Source: a virus. From it: a stretch of DNA of 64,000 bases. Made by a program: the position numbers and the translations under genes. Below, in pieces: positions 53,813 to 61,946 of this stretch. A model generated the notes under the pieces. The model saw only the letters and a list, made by a program, of their open reading frames with translations, was not told where the DNA came from and did no database searches. Each line of letters opens with the position of its first letter. Within the stretch, counting starts at the first letter, position 1. The stretch is taken from IMG/VR virus record IMGVR_UViG_3300033145_001746, positions 32,286-96,285 of that record. The stretch is one strand, 5' to 3'.

Positions 53813-54937
53813 TTAATCCTCCGTATTAGCAACTCGCAGAGCATCTCTTATATAAATAGCTGCTAATGTTATTTCTTCCTCTGTATTAAATCGTCCAATT
53901 CCTATCCTTAAAGATCTATATATTTCTTCTTCTGGAATAGAAACTGCTTTAAGAACATATGATTGTTCGTTATGAAGAGACATACACGCGCTGCCAAAAG
54001 ATACAGCAACATATGGCTCTAAATCTGACATAAAAACGTCCATGTTTGTACATGGAACTGCTAAACTTACTGTGTTGGCAACAGCGTGCGAAAAATTATG
54101 TATGGTTATGTCGGGCACCATTTCTTGAAGACATTCACAAAAAACTTTCCTCAAGTTTAAAATTTTACTATTTACTAAATCATGTTCCTTGGACATGATC
54201 TCACACGCTTTTCCAAATCCAACTATACCAGGAACGTTCTGGGTTCCAGGTCTTAAACCAAATTCATGAGAAGTGCCAGGAAACAAAGGTACTATTTTAT
54301 CAGGATCTGCTACATATAAGGCTCCAACACCTTTGGGCCCATAGATTTTATGTGCAGAAAATGAGGCAGAGTCAACTTTAGAATCCTTAACATCTATTTT
54401 AATTTTACCAAGTGCTTGGGCCATATCTGAATGAACAAATGTATACCATGGCACCACACCTTTAACGGTTCTAACTGGCTGGATAGTTCCTATTTCATTA
54501 TTAACCTTCATAATAAAAACGCCACAAATGTCACTATCTGCCGTATCCAAAAGATGTCTGAAGTCGTTAAGGTCGACCAGCCCATCTGATTTAGTTATTA
54601 TTGTATCTGCGTGCCAATTGTCTTCTAGAGCAACTTTAATAGAGCTATGTTCAATGCCGCTAGAAATAATATTTCCACCTTGAGATACTATTTTATGAAG
54701 AACTATATTGTTAGACTCTGTGGCACCACTTGTAAAAATTATTTGGTCTGGCTCAGCATTAATAAGGGCAGCAACTTGTTCCCTAGCTGTTTCTAAAGCC
54801 TCTTCTGCTTGCCAACCGTATCTATGAGTCCTGCTAGAAGGATTCCCATAACATTCAGTCAAATATGGCATCATGGCTTCAAGAACACGAGGATCTATAC
54901 GTGTTGTGGCGTGATTATCTAAATATATTGACTTCAT
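53813..54937 (-). CDS. Cysteine desulfurase (NifS/IscS family)
   Basis: This PLP enzyme takes sulfur from cysteine and forms a persulfide. Motifs: YLDNHATTRIDPRV, GNPSSRTH, FTSGATESNN, GIEHSS (His97), SAHKIYGPKG with the PLP Lys197, and SFGSACMS with the catalytic Cys318. The usual GGGQERGxRxGT loop reads PGTSHEFGLRPGT, so this is a divergent branch. The length of 374 residues is normal. No Fe-S scaffold (IscU) or DndBCDE/SspBCD genes are in the window. Products could feed tRNA thiolation, Fe-S assembly for the Cas4-type nuclease, or a nucleic-acid modification. Confidence 0.92.
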   Translation of the reverse strand: MKSIYLDNHATTRIDPRVLEAMMPYLTECYGNPSSRTHRYGWQAEEALETAREQVAALINAEPDQIIFTSGATESNNIVLHKIVSQGGNIISSGIEHSSIKVALEDNWHADTIITKSDGLVDLNDFRHLLDTADSDICGVFIMKVNNEIGTIQPVRTVKGVVPWYTFVHSDMAQALGKIKIDVKDSKVDSASFSAHKIYGPKGVGALYVADPDKIVPLFPGTSHEFGLRPGTQNVPGIVGFGKACEIMSKEHDLVNSKILNLRKVFCECLQEMVPDITIHNFSHAVANTVSLAVPCTNMDVFMSDLEPYVAVSFGSACMSLHNEQSYVLKAVSIPEEEIYRSLRIGIGRFNTEEEITLAAIYIRDALRVANTED

Positions 54938-54943
54938 AACTTC

Positions 54944-56230
54944 CTATAATGCTTCTGTACTTAAAACTCCAGTTGGAGCTACAACTAACTTCCACATAGA
55001 ACCATCCGAAGCAGTTAATTTTACATAACTATACCCATCTTCAGTAAGTCTGACACCTATTCCATATTCATCCATATAATGTAGATCATTATATCCATCT
55101 ATTTGTTTGACGTGTAACATACCTTTCAAAGGAATTGGGGTCGGATCAGAAATACTGTTGAGCGTTAAATAACCGTCAAGTTCTAATGCCTCAGCACCAG
55201 AGGCATCTATAACTACAGCACCGGTATCTGCTGTAATAGTTCTTCCAGAGCCCGCGCCGGCCTCATCATAAGCTTGATCTAATGACACAGTATGTGGATT
55301 CACAAGATCGGCAAGATGATCTTCCACATCATTTCCAAGGTCTCCAATATAACCGTCAACCCCAGCAAGATGAGCTGTAAGTTCATCAACATTAGTAACT
55401 TCACCTGGAGAAGTTGTGGGAACATAGTGAGTAGGAGTAAAATCTATATCAAGTATATCACCGTCTATCTCATCTGTTCCACCTCTTATATGAGATGCGT
55501 CATGATCTACATTAGCATATCCATCTAACTCAGATCTATCAAATAATGTGGCGTCCGTGATTGCCACATTAAGTTCGGCAAGAGTGCCTGTACCAAGGTT
55601 ATCTATATCGGTAGCGTGTGGATTCACAAGATCAGCCAAATGATCTTCTACATCGTTTCCAAGATCTCCAATATATCCATCAACACCTGCTAAATGTGCT
55701 GTTAATTCATCTACACCAGTAACTTCACCTGGGGAAGTTGTGGGAACATAGTTAGTAGGAGTAAAATCTATATCCAAAACATCGCCGTCTATCTCATCAC
55801 TGCCTCCGCTAATATGAGATGGAGCATGAGCTGCGGGAGCAACAACATTGTTATCAATAGCCAGAAAAGCTTCATGTAAAGAACCAGACCATCCTGTGGT
55901 ATTTCCACTCTCATCAAAGTTATCTTCTTCACCGGTAGCAGGAATGCGCATACTTAAATTAGCAGTTCGAACTGCTCCAATTGCTATATCAGTAATGGCA
56001 CCATTTACTGTAAGCCTTATTCTATATGATCCTACAATATCTGGGGTAAATGAAGAAGTCTGAGCAGTGGGAGTCGCTAAAGTTGACGCAGAACCTGGTG
56101 GCACAGATAAGAGTTCCCAAAGTCTAGAAATTGCGCCCGTTCCAGCATCATTTAAATTAACTAAAACGCCAGTGCTCAAGTCACTTCGACTACCAGATGC
56201 ACCATTGATTTGAATTACGGCTGTGGCCAT
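54944..56230 (-). CDS. Tail-fibre or appendage protein with duplicated modules
   Basis: The N-terminus (about residues 5-90) is a PKD/Ig-like beta domain. Two near-identical modules at about residues 137-206 and 245-315 contain HISGG/HIRGG.DEIDGD.LDIDF, then DELTAHLAGVDGYIGDL and VEDHLADLVNPH, a pattern widespread in phage fibre proteins. The C-terminal part (ITADTGAVVIDASGAEAL, LHVKQIDGYNDL) resembles fibre shaft or baseplate appendages. It probably forms a trimeric fibre. The length is 428 residues and the ribosome site is AGGAGG. Confidence 0.75.
   Translation of the reverse strand: MATAVIQINGASGSRSDLSTGVLVNLNDAGTGAISRLWELLSVPPGSASTLATPTAQTSSFTPDIVGSYRIRLTVNGAITDIAIGAVRTANLSMRIPATGEEDNFDESGNTTGWSGSLHEAFLAIDNNVVAPAAHAPSHISGGSDEIDGDVLDIDFTPTNYVPTTSPGEVTGVDELTAHLAGVDGYIGDLGNDVEDHLADLVNPHATDIDNLGTGTLAELNVAITDATLFDRSELDGYANVDHDASHIRGGTDEIDGDILDIDFTPTHYVPTTSPGEVTNVDELTAHLAGVDGYIGDLGNDVEDHLADLVNPHTVSLDQAYDEAGAGSGRTITADTGAVVIDASGAEALELDGYLTLNSISDPTPIPLKGMLHVKQIDGYNDLHYMDEYGIGVRLTEDGYSYVKLTASDGSMWKLVVAPTGVLSTEAL
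55286..55822 (-). repeat. Two tandem coding repeats in the fibre gene (about 210 nt each)
   Basis: Segments 55613-55822 and 55286-55498 encode almost the same module, differing at a few residues (GSDEIDGDVL versus GTDEIDGDIL, GVDEL versus NVDEL). Third-base differences show the copies are not brand new. Variation in copy number would change fibre length. Confidence 0.8.
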
Positions 56231-56275
56231 TAATTTGATCCTCCTGCCAAAACTATAGATGTTTTCTATAATAAT

Positions 56276-56291
56276 TACTAATATATTAGTA
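56276..56291. promoter_or_regulatory. Perfect 16-bp palindrome upstream of the fibre gene
   Basis: TACTAATATATTAGTA is a perfect palindrome 45 nt before the fibre ATG, followed by a second small inverted repeat (TATAGA/TCTATA). It sits in the 121-nt gap between the broken HNH gene and the fibre gene. It could be an operator or part of a promoter. AT-rich chance is possible. Confidence 0.3.
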
Positions 56292-56351
56292 GATATGGTC
56301 AGGATGGATCAGAGTCTACACATCGATGTTTGCCGCTTCACTATAATGTTT

Positions 56352-57070
56352 TTAGGATAAATTATATTTAATGGTCATTTCTTTTTTAAAACGATTCATT
56401 TCCTCTTCTTCAAATTTGGCACTTTTCTTTAAATTATCACTACTTAGGAGCCACTGATGGTTTTCTGGCGCGCAGGCTATGCGAAATTCTTTTGAATCGG
56501 ATAAACAAAAGGCACTTAGCGGGAAAATGTGATCAATATGGTATTCAGATAATTTCCCTGGACATTTGCCGAGAAAGTCAACAATTCCATTAAAATCGAT
56601 GTATAGGTCCTTATAAATCTGGATGTTTTATAGCAAGACTCGCAGAGAGGGTTGTTTTTTCCTGTTTTAATTATCTTTACTTTATTACACTTGTTACATT
56701 TGTGTCTATTTTCTTTTTTGTAGCATTCAGGACAAATAGGGCTATTTCCTCTTCTTTTAGCAACTGGCGATAACTTCCCACAATTAACACATTTCTCCAA
56801 GCACATTTCATATCTGCAAGAACCACAAAACTTTTTATCTCCATCACGTTTTTTGATAGGTTTTATTTTTTTACAGATAAAACAAACATCTTTTTTCCTA
56901 TTACATTCTTGACATATTGCTTGTCCATCTATTCTAGCATTTACTGTTCTTATATTATTACATTTTATACATTTTTCTTTGTTTTTCTTAGAATAGCAAT
57001 TAAAACACAAAATACCATTTTTACTAGCCGCTACTCTTTTGTTTTTGAAACAAACAGAACATATCGCCAT
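56352..57070 (-). pseudogene. Broken zinc-knuckle HNH homing endonuclease
   Basis: From ATG 57070 the frame encodes about six CxxC...CxxC units, then runs after KTSRF into a wrong frame and stops at 56516. A second frame picks up IYKDLYIDFNGIVDFLGKCP and continues EYHIDHIFPLSAF and CAPENHQWLLSSDNL to TAA at 56352. Compared with intact relatives, about 60 residues between the knuckles and the HNH core are missing, and the frame is shifted there. It therefore carries a deletion plus frameshift and is probably inactive. It sits just downstream of gyrB. Confidence 0.85.
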
Positions 57071-57080
57071 ACGTACTATA

Positions 57081-60000
57081 TCATATATCTAATCTCCCAG
57101 TTTTATTAAAATTTTGGTAAATAAATTCTTTTCTGGCCTTTATATTAGAGCCCATTAATACATTAAAAATCTTGTCAGCCTCTACATAATTATTGATTGT
57201 GACTTTTAACAATGTTCTAAGTTCTGGATTCATAGTAGTTTCCCATAATTGAAGACCAGAAAGTTCTCCCAATCCCTTAAATCTCTGCATGTTAATAGAT
57301 TTATTCTCTAAATTATACTTTTTTGAAAATATTTTTAACTCTCTATCACCTTTTAAGTAATAAGACTTTCCTCGCATATTAACTTTATACAGGGGCGGAC
57401 AAGCAATATATATATTCCCGTTCACAATAAGTTGTGGCATTTGCCTGAAGAAAAACGTTAACAATAACGTGCGGATGTGGGACCCATCAACATCTGAATC
57501 CATACATAGTATAATTTTACCATATCTGAGCGCAGCCAAATTTAATGATTTTCCAATACCTATTCCAATTGCTGTGATAAGATTTGTAAGTTCCTCATTA
57601 TCCATCAAGGCTTTAAATTCTTTTTTCTCAATATTTAGCACCTTACCACGAAGTGGCAAAATAGCTTGGAATCTCCTATCTCTACCCTGCTTAGCTGAAT
57701 TATGTACAAATATTCCAGATGCCAGCGCAAAATTGTGAGTATCTGGAACTTCTAAATCATAAACATCTGTTTTTCCTTTTAATTTAACGATTTTTGTTAT
57801 TTTATGATTATGACATTTTAAGGCATCCATCATATCGCTTTCATTTCCATCAAAATATCGTTCCAAAAATGTTCTTTTACTTAATACTGACTTATCTTTA
57901 TGTTCAATTCTTTTCTTATCGAACAAATCTATTGAATTATGTTCGTCATAGACTTTTCTCATAAAATCAATAGTTTTTCTATAATACGTTGCTTTTAAGG
58001 CTTTCTTCCTTTTCCTGCGAAATTCGTCAGTCCACTGTTCCTTTGTTTTTTCACGTCTCCAATTTAACAATTCGTCGTTAGCCCATTGTTCTTTAGCTTT
58101 TTGTCTATGATGTTCGACCGCTTCTGGATGCTCTTTAAAATATTTCAGTTTAGATTCGCTCATTTCTTTTCTATGTTCATCGTTTTGCCAATATTTTTCT
58201 GCAGCTTCTCTTAATTGTTGGTTATTTTGTTTTCTATATTCTTCATTACTGTAATAAAACTCTAACCATTTTTCTCTCATATATTTTTTATAATCTTCGT
58301 CCTCCCACTGTTTTTTAGCTCTTTCAGATAGCATTTTAGACATTTCTGGAGTTGACATTATGTCACTCATTTTTTTTCTAAACTCGGGGGTTTGCCTCAA
58401 AATCCTTAACTTTTCAAGTACCTCTGGAGTACGCAAATTTAAATCTGCCATTTTACGATGTAGTTCTAAATGATCGTCTTTAAGCATTCTAATAATGTTA
58501 GATGGATTATTATTTAATTTATTAAAATCTAAATGGTGTCGATGTTTTCCAAAAACTTCACCATACTTTTTAATATCTATATTATATTTATCTGCCAATA
58601 CGTGTGTAAAAACCCACCTATTTTCGATATTTTCCCAAACCATTTCATATCCTTTAATTGTAATACGATTCTCGCATTTGGATAATTTTTTATATAATGG
58701 GAATATACTATCGCCTTCAGATAGGTATTGTATTTCTTTATATGATCCATCTATCAACATAAACAAGTGGTCGGGGGTACAAATAATTTTATGTCCATTA
58801 TCAAGTGTAACCTCTATAACTTCTTGATTTGTATCAGTTTTTCTTGGATTTATTATTGGTTTAATACATATTTTTCTTTTACTATTAATAGAATAACAGT
58901 AATTTTGAACTCCCTGTTTATGTTCTACTATAAGTTCTTTAAAAGACAACTCTCGTCCATCAGTTAGTAAAACTTTGGTATCTCCAGAAAAGCAGCCCCC
59001 GGCTGACGAGCCTTCAACTATGAACAACTCACACAAATCTGGATCCTTTTCTTGGCAGTCTGCGAGTTTACCTGGCAAAACACCTGCCCCACTCGACATA
59101 ACAGATTTCCTGACTGCCTCACGTGCCTTCTTAGCTGCTTCACGAGCCTTCCAGGCGTTCACACACCTTGAGACAATCTTCTTCGCTATAGACGGGTTCT
59201 GCTCCAAAAAAGATAGTAGGCAACTAGATACCACATTTTCTACGGGTTGTCTTGCATCTTCAGAAACAAGCTTATGCTTTACCTGTGAATCAAATTTGGG
59301 GTCAGGATGCCTAATACTCACAACTGCAGCCAAGCCCTCTCTAATATCTTCCCCAGAAAGAGAAATCTTCAATGATTTCGGCAAGTCAGACGCCGCAATA
59401 AAATTATTTATTGTTCTGGTCAAACCAGCTTTAAACCCAGACATATGGGAGCCGCCCTCTGGATTAGGAATATTATTGGTATAATACTTACAAATCTCTT
59501 TATCTACAGTATTGCCCATCCATTGTAGAGCAACATCTACTGTTACCTCTCCATCATTTTTATTTATAACAGACTTCGCAAATGTTATTGGCGGAGCCAG
59601 TAAGTCTCCTTTCGAAAGGTGCCGGATAAATCCAGACATGTCGCTCTCGCCACCAAAGATTTCTTTAGTTTTACGGATTTCATCAACAAATTCAATTGTT
59701 AAACCCCTACAAAGAAACGATAGTTCCATTAATTTGTTTTTTATTATCATTGGATCGAACTTTGTAATATTTTTAAATATGGTTAAATCTGGCCCAAACC
59801 TTATAAAGGTTCCTGTCGCCTTCCCTCTAGCCTTCTTTTCGGTAAGATCTTCAACTTTTTTGCCTTTGGCGAAAGCCATTGAATATTCTTTCCCATCTCT
59901 CCTTACAACCACTTTAAGGCGAGATGAAAGAGCATTTACTACGGAGGCACCCAATCCGTGTAGGCCGCCACTAACCTTATAGTTAGTTTTATCAAACTTG

Positions 60001-60302
60001 CCCCCAGCATGTAGAGAAGTTAAAATTACTTCTAGAGCAGACATTTTTTCCTTTACCATTCTATATATCGGAATTCCACGACCGGTGTCGCCGACAGATG
60101 CTGAGCCATCTTCATGTAAAGTCACAGTTATTTTATCACAATAACCAGCTAAGTATTCATCGACGCTATTATCTAATATTTCCATAACCATATGGTGTAA
60201 GGCTTCGTTATTATGGAGGTTTCCTATAAACATGGAAGGAATTTTGCGAACAGCGGCTAAACCTTCTAATACGGTAATTTTATAATCATCTTGCTTCATC
60301 AT
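57081..60302 (-). CDS. gyrB: DNA gyrase / topoisomerase IV B subunit with an intein
   Basis: This is the ATPase and TOPRIM subunit of type IIA topoisomerase. The precursor is 1073 residues and the spliced protein about 641, like GyrB/ParE without the large Gram-negative insert. GHKL ATPase motifs are present (EILDNSVDEYLAG, GDTGRGIP, GGLHGLGASVVNA). TOPRIM has FIVEGSSAGG|SAKQGRDRR, with Ser where most GyrB/ParE have Asp after EG, and MDSDVDGSHIRTLLL with the metal aspartates. The C-terminus has MQRFKGLGELSGLQLWETTMNP. No A subunit is in the window. Upstream lie a homing endonuclease and a YacG-like gyrase inhibitor gene. Confidence 0.95.
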   Translation of the reverse strand: MMKQDDYKITVLEGLAAVRKIPSMFIGNLHNNEALHHMVMEILDNSVDEYLAGYCDKITVTLHEDGSASVGDTGRGIPIYRMVKEKMSALEVILTSLHAGGKFDKTNYKVSGGLHGLGASVVNALSSRLKVVVRRDGKEYSMAFAKGKKVEDLTEKKARGKATGTFIRFGPDLTIFKNITKFDPMIIKNKLMELSFLCRGLTIEFVDEIRKTKEIFGGESDMSGFIRHLSKGDLLAPPITFAKSVINKNDGEVTVDVALQWMGNTVDKEICKYYTNNIPNPEGGSHMSGFKAGLTRTINNFIAASDLPKSLKISLSGEDIREGLAAVVSIRHPDPKFDSQVKHKLVSEDARQPVENVVSSCLLSFLEQNPSIAKKIVSRCVNAWKAREAAKKAREAVRKSVMSSGAGVLPGKLADCQEKDPDLCELFIVEGSSAGGCFSGDTKVLLTDGRELSFKELIVEHKQGVQNYCYSINSKRKICIKPIINPRKTDTNQEVIEVTLDNGHKIICTPDHLFMLIDGSYKEIQYLSEGDSIFPLYKKLSKCENRITIKGYEMVWENIENRWVFTHVLADKYNIDIKKYGEVFGKHRHHLDFNKLNNNPSNIIRMLKDDHLELHRKMADLNLRTPEVLEKLRILRQTPEFRKKMSDIMSTPEMSKMLSERAKKQWEDEDYKKYMREKWLEFYYSNEEYRKQNNQQLREAAEKYWQNDEHRKEMSESKLKYFKEHPEAVEHHRQKAKEQWANDELLNWRREKTKEQWTDEFRRKRKKALKATYYRKTIDFMRKVYDEHNSIDLFDKKRIEHKDKSVLSKRTFLERYFDGNESDMMDALKCHNHKITKIVKLKGKTDVYDLEVPDTHNFALASGIFVHNSAKQGRDRRFQAILPLRGKVLNIEKKEFKALMDNEELTNLITAIGIGIGKSLNLAALRYGKIILCMDSDVDGSHIRTLLLTFFFRQMPQLIVNGNIYIACPPLYKVNMRGKSYYLKGDRELKIFSKKYNLENKSINMQRFKGLGELSGLQLWETTMNPELRTLLKVTINNYVEADKIFNVLMGSNIKARKEFIYQNFNKTGRLDI
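57699..58994 (-). mobile_element. GyrB intein with HNH-type endonuclease and DNA-binding repeats (432 aa)
   Basis: The intein starts with Cys (CFSGDTKVLLTDGRELSF) after EGSSAGG and ends ALASGIFVHN before Ser of SAKQGRD. The site and N-terminal block match the known cyanobacterial GyrB intein class (GG|SAKQ). Unlike the other four inteins here, its endonuclease is HNH-like (GKHRHHLDFNKLNNNPSNI). About 180 residues of charged repeats follow (TPEFRKKMS, QWEDEDYKKYMREKW, NDEHRKEM, EQWANDELLNWRREK), resembling NUMOD-type DNA-contact units. Confidence 0.92.
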
Positions 60303-61183
60303 TTACCCCATTTATATATAACGTTATATCCATCTTGTTCTAGTATGTTAATTCTTTCCATGGTATCTTCATATAGATCACCAAATCTTTTTTTATTTTT
60401 TGGATTTATATCATCTGGATCATATTTATCGGGATTTCCATGCCAAAAACTTCCTAAATATTCATATATGGTATTGGTAGTAGGATCATAGCCGTCAACG
60501 ACAAAGGTTCTATCCTTGTTTTTAATAATGAAACCATATTCCAAAGATTCTATATTTAATGTTTGTAGCCATATTTTCTCGACTCTAGAAGAATTAGAAT
60601 AAGCACACCTAGGACAACCATTTCCTTGGATATGAGAATTTGGTTCTTGGACAAAAACTCCGTGTTTTGGACAAACGATTTTGATTTTTTTATGAGCATT
60701 GCGATATTCTACAAGGGAATAATCATATTTATCGCCATGTTTTATAATAGCCCTATTAACAAAGTCTCCTTTAGTTGATCTAAACAACATTGATAATTTG
60801 TCCGGCACACAATAACGACAACCTTTTCCGTTTAAATGGTGTACTGGTGTTTGCCGAAAAACTCCGTGTTTTGGACAAATAATTTCTATCTTGGTTTTGC
60901 TATTTTTATATGTAACTTTAGAATAATCGTATTTATATCCGTGTACTTCAGTAGCCCTCATAATAAATGACTTTTTTGTAGACTTATCACGACCTCCACA
61001 TTTTATACATCCCTTGCCACATAAGTGAGAATCTGGAACTTGTATAAATATTCCATGAATAGGGCAAATGATTTCTATCTTGGTTTTGCTATTTTTATAT
61101 GTAACTTTAGAATAATCGTATTTGTATCTATGTAAAATGTGTGCACGATTAATAAATATCTCAGTTGTTAACTTTTTAGGCAT
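60299..61183 (-). CDS. Free-standing homing endonuclease: DUF723-like repeats plus Vsr-like nuclease
   Basis: Three N-terminal units of the form YKYDYSKV.Y.N...KI.I.CP.HG.F......H..G.GC..C (DUF723-like) are followed by a Vsr-like C-terminal nuclease (TFVVDGYDPTTNTIYEYLGS, then WHGNPDKYDPDD) ending DGYNVIYKWGK. It is 294 residues. The first two units share about 53 identical bases. It is inserted between the YacG-like gene and gyrB: its ATG follows the yacG stop directly and its end overlaps gyrB by 4 nt. Confidence 0.87.
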   Translation of the reverse strand: MPKKLTTEIFINRAHILHRYKYDYSKVTYKNSKTKIEIICPIHGIFIQVPDSHLCGKGCIKCGGRDKSTKKSFIMRATEVHGYKYDYSKVTYKNSKTKIEIICPKHGVFRQTPVHHLNGKGCRYCVPDKLSMLFRSTKGDFVNRAIIKHGDKYDYSLVEYRNAHKKIKIVCPKHGVFVQEPNSHIQGNGCPRCAYSNSSRVEKIWLQTLNIESLEYGFIIKNKDRTFVVDGYDPTTNTIYEYLGSFWHGNPDKYDPDDINPKNKKRFGDLYEDTMERINILEQDGYNVIYKWGK

Positions 61184-61348
61184 TCATTGGTCACCCGAAT
61201 TATCCTCATCCGTTGGCGGAAGGTCTTCATAGATACAGTAGTCGCCATTAAGCCAATGATACAAGTCCACATCTTTACAAAGACGAGAGCAAAACGGGAA
61301 GTGCTTAGAGTTATCATCCCTGTCGGCCTTACAAATTGGGCACTTCAT
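61184..61348 (-). CDS. yacG: YacG-like zinc protein (DNA gyrase inhibitor homologue)
   Basis: The frame runs from ATG 61348 (GAGGAG 6 nt upstream; TAATG overlap with the previous gene) to TGA. It encodes 54 residues with CPIC (C3, C6) and FPFCSRLCKDVDLYHWLNGD (C20, C24), then an acidic tail. This is the C-x2-C, C-x3-C layout and the PFCSxxCxxxDLxxW signature of YacG, the zinc protein that binds GyrB and inhibits gyrase in E. coli. Without the inserted homing endonuclease it would abut gyrB. Confidence 0.85.
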   Translation of the reverse strand: MKCPICKADRDDNSKHFPFCSRLCKDVDLYHWLNGDYCIYEDLPPTDEDNSGDQ

Positions 61349-61740
61349 TACTGCTCCTCATTAAACTTTTTCAACATATTTTCAACTTGCGACTGTTTAA
61401 GAAAAACAATTTCTCCGCCATTTGGTCCTGTCTCGAAAGAAGCGATAAAATATTTTTCTAACATATGCTTAATAACACAATATAGGTCGTAATCATATCC
61501 GTGCCATCGACCGCCACCTGGCAGAGTCTCAAGCACCTCTTTTCTCATTTTATCGATGGAGATCTCTTTATTATTTGATGTTAAATATTTTTTAGAAATA
61601 TGTTTCGGGCCTAATTCGCCTATTTTAATAAGGGCTGTAATACTATCTTTAGCAGCCTTATCAACATCAAGATTTCGTGGTATCACAGCAACAAACGAAC
61701 TACTTGAACTGTTACTTACAAATCCATTTCTTATTTTCAT
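61348..61740 (-). CDS. Hypothetical protein with the SNSSSSSF N-terminus
   Basis: The N-terminus MKIRNGFVSNSSSSSFV is a conserved opening found in many otherwise unknown phage proteins. The rest (130 residues) is alpha/beta with GGGRWHGYDYDLYCVIKHML and a charged helical end. Function is unknown. It is coupled to the YacG-like gene by a TAATG overlap. Confidence 0.6.
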   Translation of the reverse strand: MKIRNGFVSNSSSSSFVAVIPRNLDVDKAAKDSITALIKIGELGPKHISKKYLTSNNKEISIDKMRKEVLETLPGGGRWHGYDYDLYCVIKHMLEKYFIASFETGPNGGEIVFLKQSQVENMLKKFNEEQ

Positions 61741-61748
61741 TTTTATTC

Positions 61749-61946
61749 CTATCCAAATATTAGTTTAATTAATTTTTTTGCCGTTTCGTTTCTAGTGTTA
61801 TAATCATCGAATGGAGAGCCATGTTTGTCATATAACAACATTGCTATGTTACAAATATACACCCATTTCAAATCAGGATCCGCGTCAAATTTATCCTTCA
61901 TAATTTTTCGCGCATTCGAGAACACATTACTATTGAGAATTTTCAT
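61749..61946 (-). CDS. Small hypothetical protein (65 aa)
   Basis: I use ATG 61946, which has AAGGAGG 4 nt upstream and an ATGA overlap with the RNase HII stop; an earlier in-frame ATG at 61982 lies inside that gene. The peptide is helical with a conserved-looking Trp (KWVYICNIAMLLYDKHG). No family was recognised. Confidence 0.5.
   Translation of the reverse strand: MKILNSNVFSNARKIMKDKFDADPDLKWVYICNIAMLLYDKHGSPFDDYNTRNETAKKLIKLIFG

Noticed and set aside
53813-54937. Cysteine desulfurase as DndA of a phosphorothioation system
   Set aside because: No DndB, DndC, DndD, DndE or SspBCD-like genes are present in the window, so the link is unsupported here.
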